Assembly: GCA_023447635.1 (NCBI GenBank)
Contig: JAEXNA010000034.1
Coordinates: 28,156-92,155 of the forward strand
Direction: 5' to 3'
Length of the DNA: 64,000 nucleotides
Source: Vulcanimicrobiota bacterium
GTDB taxonomy: Bacteria; Vulcanimicrobiota; Xenobia; Xenobiales; JADMJV01
Position numbers and translations under genes: made by a program
Notes under the pieces: model-generated
Told to the model about the DNA's origin: nothing
Databases searched by the model: none
What the model saw: the letters and a program-made list of their open reading frames with translations, nothing else
Shown here: in pieces, positions 59,713 to 64,000 of the stretch
Numbering within the stretch: the first letter of the stretch is position 1
How the letters are laid out: every line of letters begins with the position of its first letter

Positions 59713-60652
59713 CCCTTCCTGGTGGCCGGTCGGGGAGCCGGTAGGCCTGCTGGACACCCGGGATGAGCTGTGTCGGCTGAGCCTGGTCGAAAGTTCCAGC
59801 GGACGGGTCCAATCGGTCGTCGAATCGGCCTTGCTTCGGCGTTCGGGCAGCGAGTCGGGGTTTTCTCACTGGGGGCGTTCGGCGCGGGCCTGGCAAGGTC
59901 GCCTGGTCGAAGGCGAGGTGCAAGGCGCCTTCCCGGACGGCTTTCCTCGCGACGCCGCGGCGGGTCGCTGGTACCTGCAGCGTTTTCTCCAGGCGTTTCC
60001 TCAGGGGAAGCGCCCGCTCAAGCTCTTTCTGGTCGAGTCCGAGCCTCGGCCCTGGGCCCGCCAGCTTTGGAGTGAGACCTTGGAAGAGCTGCCGCTCTCG
60101 GTCGCCGGCTATCTGACCCCCTGGCAGCATGACCTGTATCTGGCCAAAGGGGGCGACCTGCTGGGGGCGCGAGCGCCTCATCTGCACCTTCGTTTAGAGC
60201 CGGTCGGACTGAGCTGGCATCTGCTGCGTGAGGGAGAGGTCGTGGGGGCCGGGACGGACAGTCTGCTGGCCGAGACCCGTCTGCTCGACCTGCTCGGCGA
60301 CCAGTTGCGCCGCCAGCACGCCTTGGATGTCGCCCCTTCCAATTTGAGGGAGGTGTGGTTACGGCTGGCCGAGGCCGGGCGCAGCGACACCGAACTGCAG
60401 GTGGCGGGCCGTCAGATCCATTCTGGCTTACCCAGTCGTCAGCGCCTGACGGCGGGCCAACTGCTGGAGCCGCGCCCCTCGATGTCGCAGGCCTGGAATC
60501 GCGTGAAGGAGCGGATCTTTGCTCAGGCGGGGCTGTCGGCTTCGGATCGCGAGGGGTTGGACCTGCCGGGTTGGAGGGTGCTCCCTTCCGGAGCTTTAGC
60601 GAACCTGTTTGTCGAGGGGGCGGTGGTTCGCTGGCTCGAGGTCGCCGGATGA
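59699..60652 (+). CDS. Divergent MreB-like (actin-fold) protein in the mreB position
   Basis: The protein has 317 residues and starts with TTG 59699, overlapping maf. It sits between maf and mreC, where mreB is expected. Similarity to MreB is seen by eye in LFLVESEPRPWARQLWSETLEELPLSVAGYLTP (MreB VPsgiTevErRAv..aa..AGa..vyLieEP), in GAGTDSLLAETRLLDLLGDQLRRQHALDVAPSNLREVWLRLAEAG (MreB GGDkmDeaIinyirrkynllIGertAe.iKieIGsA) and in VAGRQIHSGLPSRQRLTAGQLLEP (MreB GRdlvtGLPktieissEEireAlaep). The ATP motifs (DLGT, DIGGGT) are lost. It may be a non-polymerising or ATP-independent pseudo-MreB. Confidence 0.7.
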   Translation: MARPDPSWWPVGEPVGLLDTRDELCRLSLVESSSGRVQSVVESALLRRSGSESGFSHWGRSARAWQGRLVEGEVQGAFPDGFPRDAAAGRWYLQRFLQAFPQGKRPLKLFLVESEPRPWARQLWSETLEELPLSVAGYLTPWQHDLYLAKGGDLLGARAPHLHLRLEPVGLSWHLLREGEVVGAGTDSLLAETRLLDLLGDQLRRQHALDVAPSNLREVWLRLAEAGRSDTELQVAGRQIHSGLPSRQRLTAGQLLEPRPSMSQAWNRVKERIFAQAGLSASDREGLDLPGWRVLPSGALANLFVEGAVVRWLEVAG

Positions 60653-61374
60653 ACTGGAGACGAGAGCTGTGGCTGGTACTCGGGCTGTGTGCGCTCTGGG
60701 GCGGGCTCTCCTATGCTCACCTGCTGTGGGGAGGACGTCCTCTGGCCCGTCAGGCTCAGCATGCGCTCTATGGACTTCTGGGGGGGCGAGCAGGGAAGCT
60801 CCCAGCCTCCCGACCGGACCCCATGCGCGAGACGCTGGCTGGGGAGAACCAGCGCCTTCACGCTTTGCTGGCGCTGCGCTCTCGAATGCCGGGAACAGCG
60901 ACGGCCGCGGCGGTGACCCGCCGTGAGCCCGACACCTGGTGGAGCGAACTGACGCTGGAGTTTTCTCCCCCCAAGGGCGGTCTACCTCAGGGGACGGCCA
61001 TGGTCTTGACCCCCCAGGGGCTGATCGGGACGGTCGAGCCCGAGGCGATCCGCTCTTTGCGGTCGGGTCAGGGGATTTACTGCCAGGCCACCGTTCGACT
61101 TCTCAGCTCGGCCGAAACCCAGCTTTCGGTGGTGGTTGGAGATTCGCGGGCTCCCTTTCTTCTGGAAGGGAAGGGCGGCGCGGAGTTTACCCTTCGGCCG
61201 GTCACGTCCGAGGCGGAAAAGGGAGTCCAGACCGGGGATGTCGTGCTGACTTCCGGACTCGGGCAGCTTTATAGCGCCGGACTGCAGGTGGCCCTGGTGG
61301 GTAAGAACCCTCGGCGGGCCGACTTCTCGAGTCTGAACGCCAGCCCGGCCGAGGTGCTGCTCTGGTGGAGATAA
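60649..61374 (+). CDS. mreC: Rod-shape-determining protein MreC
   Basis: From ATG 60649 (ATGA) the protein has 241 residues: a membrane anchor (about 6-25), a short coiled coil containing AGENQRLHALLAL, then paired beta-barrels (TAAAVTRREPDTWWSELTLE, GLIGTVEP, LSVVVGDSRAPFLLEG, GVQTGDVVLTSGLGQLYSAGLQVALVG). MreC is periplasmic and activates PBP2/RodA. The gene order and the beta-barrel signature make the call secure. Confidence 0.93.
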   Translation: MNWRRELWLVLGLCALWGGLSYAHLLWGGRPLARQAQHALYGLLGGRAGKLPASRPDPMRETLAGENQRLHALLALRSRMPGTATAAAVTRREPDTWWSELTLEFSPPKGGLPQGTAMVLTPQGLIGTVEPEAIRSLRSGQGIYCQATVRLLSSAETQLSVVVGDSRAPFLLEGKGGAEFTLRPVTSEAEKGVQTGDVVLTSGLGQLYSAGLQVALVGKNPRRADFSSLNASPAEVLLWWR

Positions 61375-61886
61375 ATCAGCGCACGCTGTGTGGAGCCATT
61401 CTGGCCCTGGCGGCTCTCTGGCTCTGGATCCTGGGGGTGGGTGCCGAACGTCCGGGCAGCCTGGCGGCCCCGGCAGGCGACGGAGCGCTCTGCCTGGCCC
61501 TGCTGGTCTGGTGGTGCGGCGCCGGCTCCGCAGCCGCCGTCGTCGTCTGGAGCCTGGGGCTGGCAGGCGGTGCCGTGGTGAGCGGGCTGCCGCCCTGCTG
61601 GCCGTTCCTGTTGGGGCTTCCGGCCTGGCTGGCTGTCCGTGGGCTGGGTAGGGGCCGAGGGTTGGCGGCTTACGTCGTGCTGGCGGCCGGCCTGACCAGC
61701 CTCTTCCGATTTGCCGGAAAGCTACTTCTCCTGTTGCTGGAGCCGAGCTCTCGGGTGACCCTTTCCGGCTCCAGTCTGAGCGGCTCGTTCTGGGCCGAGC
61801 TAGCGCCCAATCTTCTTTTTTGCCTGGTTTTCGCGGTTCTGCTCGGGGCCCCGGCGTTACGGCCTCGGGGAGCCGCCTCGTGCTAG
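61365..61886 (+). CDS. mreD: Rod-shape-determining protein MreD
   Basis: GTG start overlapping mreC by 10 bases; 173 residues with about five membrane helices (LALAALWLWILGVGA, LALLVWWCGAGSAAAVVVWSLGLAGG, LLFCLVFAVLL). MreD sequences are poorly conserved, so the call relies on position between mreC and PBP2, length and topology. Confidence 0.85.
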   Translation: MEINQRTLCGAILALAALWLWILGVGAERPGSLAAPAGDGALCLALLVWWCGAGSAAAVVVWSLGLAGGAVVSGLPPCWPFLLGLPAWLAVRGLGRGRGLAAYVVLAAGLTSLFRFAGKLLLLLLEPSSRVTLSGSSLSGSFWAELAPNLLFCLVFAVLLGAPALRPRGAASC

Positions 61887-63592
61887 AGTCGCCAGGATCC
61901 TCCAGCAGCCGACGTTTGACCTGGGTGGCTGGCGGGCTGGCTCTGCTCGGACTGCTGGTGCTGACTCGCACCCTCTGGCTGCAGCTTGGCGGACCGCTAC
62001 GCTGGTCCCAGCGAGCCCGTCAGCAGCAGACAGCCAACCTGGCCGAGCCGCCCAAGAGGGGACGTCTGCTGGATCGCAACGGGAAAGTGCTGGTCGACCA
62101 CGTCCCTCGCTTTTTGCTTCGCTGGCGGCCCTCGGAGGAAGGTCAGGAGGCTCCTGTCGAGGTGGCGCGACTGCTCAAGCCGGGTCCGCTGAGCTACCTG
62201 AAAAAGGGGCGCTCCGTGCCGGTCGAGAGCGCTCTTCTCCCGGCCTTGACGGAAGCCGTCAGTCGACGTCCGGGCCTGACCCTGCAAGAGCTCTCGACTC
62301 GCGCCTATCCCCTGGACTCCCTGGCCTGTCACGCCCTGGGCTATATTCGAGAAGAAGAGGTCGAAGGGTCCAGCGAAGGGCTGATGAGGTCTCTGGGGGT
62401 CGACGGCCTGGAAGCCACCTACGACGAGCGGCTACGCGGGCAGTTAGGAGAGCGCACGCTGCTGGTTTCGGCCACCGGCGTCCCGCTCGGCCTGGTCGCC
62501 GAAGTGCCGCCGCGCGACGGCCCCGACCTGCTGACCGCTCTGGACCTGGATCTGCAAAGGGAGGCCGAGGCCGCCCTGCAGGACCAGGCCGACTATCTGG
62601 CCACCCGCTCGGACCGCCGAGCCAGTGCCCCGGCGGTCGCCCTGCTCATGGATGCCGCCAGCGGCGAGGTCCAGGTCATGGCGGGTCGGCCAAGTTTCGA
62701 TCCGGCGCTATTTTTGAGCGGAGATGAGCGGCTGACCAAGCTTTTGAGGGATCCCGAGGCGCCACTGATCAACCGAGCCGTGGCCGGACTCTATCCTCCC
62801 GCCTCGACCTTCAAGCTGGTCACCGCGACGGCGGTGCTCAGGAACCACCCCGAGTGGGCACGGGAAGCGTTTTACTGCTCGGGACGTCGGACCATAGGCG
62901 GGACCGTCTTCCACTGCTTCGTCACCTCGGGGCACGGGGCGCTCAGTTTCGAAGAGGCGGTAGGCGTCTCTTGCGACACGGTCTTCTACGACCTGGCCAC
63001 GCGAATGCCGGTTTCCGAGCTGCTGGAGACGGCCAGCTCCCTGGGTTTCGGGTCCCCGACCGGGATCGACCTGCCCGGGGAGAGCGCTGGCGAGCTTCCC
63101 TCTCCGGAAGCTCTGAAGGCCGAGGGGAAGCCGTGGTACGCCGGCGATTCCGCCAACCTGGGGATTGGCCAGGGCTACATGCTGGCGACGCCGCTTCAGG
63201 TGCTGACGGCGGCGGCCAGATTGGTTGGGAACCCCAAGCTCAAGCCTCGTATGCTGGCCCTGGCCGGTCCCTCACCCGAGCTGCCCCCGCTGGCCCCGGA
63301 GCTTGCCCCCCTGTGGGCGGGAACTCGGGGCGCTCTGACCTACGGGACGGCGGCGAGCGTGGATATGGGAGGGCTTCAGGTGGGAGGGAAGACGGGGACG
63401 GCCGAGGCCCCGACCACCCGCGAGAACCCCCTGGGGCTCAACCACACCTGGTTCGTGGCCTGGGCCCCGGCCGAGCGCCCTCGGGTGGTGGCGCTAGCCT
63501 TTTTCGAGGGCTCCGGAGGGTACGGCGGAGAGGTCGCCGGACCGGTCGTGGCGCGTATGCTGAGGGCCTGGGCAGATAAGCAGCCGCGCTGA
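61880..63592 (+). CDS. mrdA: Penicillin-binding protein 2 (peptidoglycan transpeptidase)
   Basis: The GTG at 61880 overlaps mreD by 7 bases; 570 residues. An N-terminal membrane anchor (about 14-33) precedes the PBP dimerisation domain (RGRLLDRNGKVLVDHV) and the transpeptidase, with catalytic Ser in YPPASTFKLVTA (SxxK), SCD in VGVSCDTVFYDLA (SxN equivalent) and KTG in VGGKTGTAE. It cross-links peptidoglycan during elongation with RodA, which is not in the window. An ATG at 61820 inside mreD is an unlikely start. Confidence 0.94.
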   Translation: MLESPGSSSSRRLTWVAGGLALLGLLVLTRTLWLQLGGPLRWSQRARQQQTANLAEPPKRGRLLDRNGKVLVDHVPRFLLRWRPSEEGQEAPVEVARLLKPGPLSYLKKGRSVPVESALLPALTEAVSRRPGLTLQELSTRAYPLDSLACHALGYIREEEVEGSSEGLMRSLGVDGLEATYDERLRGQLGERTLLVSATGVPLGLVAEVPPRDGPDLLTALDLDLQREAEAALQDQADYLATRSDRRASAPAVALLMDAASGEVQVMAGRPSFDPALFLSGDERLTKLLRDPEAPLINRAVAGLYPPASTFKLVTATAVLRNHPEWAREAFYCSGRRTIGGTVFHCFVTSGHGALSFEEAVGVSCDTVFYDLATRMPVSELLETASSLGFGSPTGIDLPGESAGELPSPEALKAEGKPWYAGDSANLGIGQGYMLATPLQVLTAAARLVGNPKLKPRMLALAGPSPELPPLAPELAPLWAGTRGALTYGTAASVDMGGLQVGGKTGTAEAPTTRENPLGLNHTWFVAWAPAERPRVVALAFFEGSGGYGGEVAGPVVARMLRAWADKQPR

Positions 63593-63601
63593 CGCTCGGC
63601 C

Positions 63602-63772
63602 TTCGAACAGGGGTTCGAAAAAATGGAACGATCGCCAAGCGAACGAGAAATCTCTTCAAAATAGAGACCTGGCGAAGAAGGATTCCAGGTCGGCTTCTCG
63701 GTAATTGGCCACAGATTAGAAGAGTTTGCCCTTGGTGAAGAGGAGCGCGAGAAATTCACGGTTTCTCGCGCT
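63602..63772 (+). promoter_or_regulatory. Leader region with three hairpins
   Basis: Three inverted repeats lie between mrdA and the last gene: TTCGAAC/GTTCGAA (63602-63619, 4-base loop), GACCTGG/CCAGGTC (about 63667-63692), and an 11-bp perfect stem AGCGCGAGAAA/TTTCTCGCGCT (63744-63772, 7-base loop). None has a long T tract, so they look more like a structured 5' leader than terminators. Confidence 0.4.
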
Positions 63773-63813
63773 TTCCAGGAGGCGGACCGCTCAAAAGAAG
63801 AGGTGTGTGCGTG

Positions 63814-64000
63814 ATGGAAGACAGTTTCGATGCAGCAAGCCAGGGTGGCGCTGAGACCAATGATGCGTCTCAAGCGGCGGTGCCCTCGCTCGAGCCCAGC
63901 CTGGAGCGCTCGCTCGACCCGCTGCCTCCAACCGCTGCGGCTCCTTCGCTCCCCCAAAAGCCCACGTTAGCGCGGCCCGCTCCGCGCATCGCGGCAACCC
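63814..64000 (+). CDS. Partial CDS, N-terminus only, unknown (possible ribonuclease E/G)
   Basis: The frame from ATG 63814 (or GTG 63811) is open to the window end, with AGAAGAGG 10 bases upstream. The first 62 residues are Pro/Ala/Ser-rich and disordered (ETNDASQAAVPSLEPSLERS). In many genomes a ribonuclease E/G gene follows the mre/PBP2 genes, and the long structured leader would suit an autoregulated RNase E, but no diagnostic domain is visible yet. Confidence 0.45.
   Translation, partial: MEDSFDAASQGGAETNDASQAAVPSLEPSLERSLDPLPPTAAAPSLPQKPTLARPAPRIAAT

Overview
This 64 kb window reads as ordinary chromosome of a GC-rich, rod-shaped, diderm-type bacterium that I cannot place in a well-sampled phylum. 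The reasons are lipoprotein maturation (lgt), a lipoprotein, a lytic transglycosylase, an mre/PBP2 operon, c-di-GMP signalling, the futalosine (menaquinone) enzyme MqnE, a Ski2-like helicase, and many predicted proteins whose families I do not recognise. Coding density is very high. Genes are linked by ATGA, GTGA, TTGA and even CTGA stop/start overlaps, and six of eight convergent gene pairs overlap tail to tail. I see no rRNA, tRNA, prophage, transposase or CRISPR array. The only RNA gene is a tmRNA.

Layout. 1-7.8 kb: partial TPR protein, lipoprotein, UbiX-type flavin prenyltransferase, flippase-like membrane protein, a rhomboid protease with a DnaJ-like zinc finger, lytic transglycosylase, M32 carboxypeptidase and SmpB. 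8-14.6 kb: Ski2-like helicase, a PAS/coiled-coil/GGDEF/EAL protein, tmRNA (SmpB's partner) and a peroxiredoxin. 14.6-22.9 kb: PilZ protein, sugar ABC ATPase, then a tight seven-gene run starting with a JAMM-transmembrane-LysM protein and an NlpC/P60 hydrolase and including a YedF-like protein, a GT2 glycosyltransferase and a secreted Deg protease. It ends at a MITE-like element. 23-33.5 kb: MoaD-MoaE fusion, MqnE, metallo-beta-lactamase-fold hydrolase, two alpha/beta hydrolases, small membrane proteins, SurE, a histidine kinase with a degenerate GGDEF sensor, a GT26 glycosyltransferase, a degenerate sugar nucleotidyltransferase and ComF. 33.6-41.4 kb: a Gly/Gln-rich protein with a probable self-cleaving WGDPH domain, a zinc-ribbon helical protein, a second MITE-like element, acetyltransferase, YqeY, a methyltransferase, RF3 and a Gly-rich exported protein. 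41.6-51.5 kb: a MoxR-like AAA ATPase coupled to a large TraB/ChaN-like protein, an unknown 640-residue protein, PEP carboxylase and unknown proteins. 51.5-64 kb: Mfd, hydrolase, Lgt cluster, then maf - divergent MreB-like protein - mreC - mreD - PBP2, and the start of a further gene.

The genes suggest three working themes. The first is envelope building and remodelling (Mre/PBP2, NlpC/P60, transglycosylase, Lgt, LysM and Deg proteins). The second is c-di-GMP signalling (GGDEF/EAL protein, PilZ effector, histidine kinase with a dead GGDEF). The third is ribosome rescue and translation quality control (SmpB, tmRNA, RF3, helicase). The most interesting items are the decayed MreB in the mreB position, the WGDPH self-cleavage candidate, the JAMM-TM-LysM protein near a MoaD-MoaE fusion, the AAA/TraB-like pair, and two MITE-like elements that both abut a gene stop codon.
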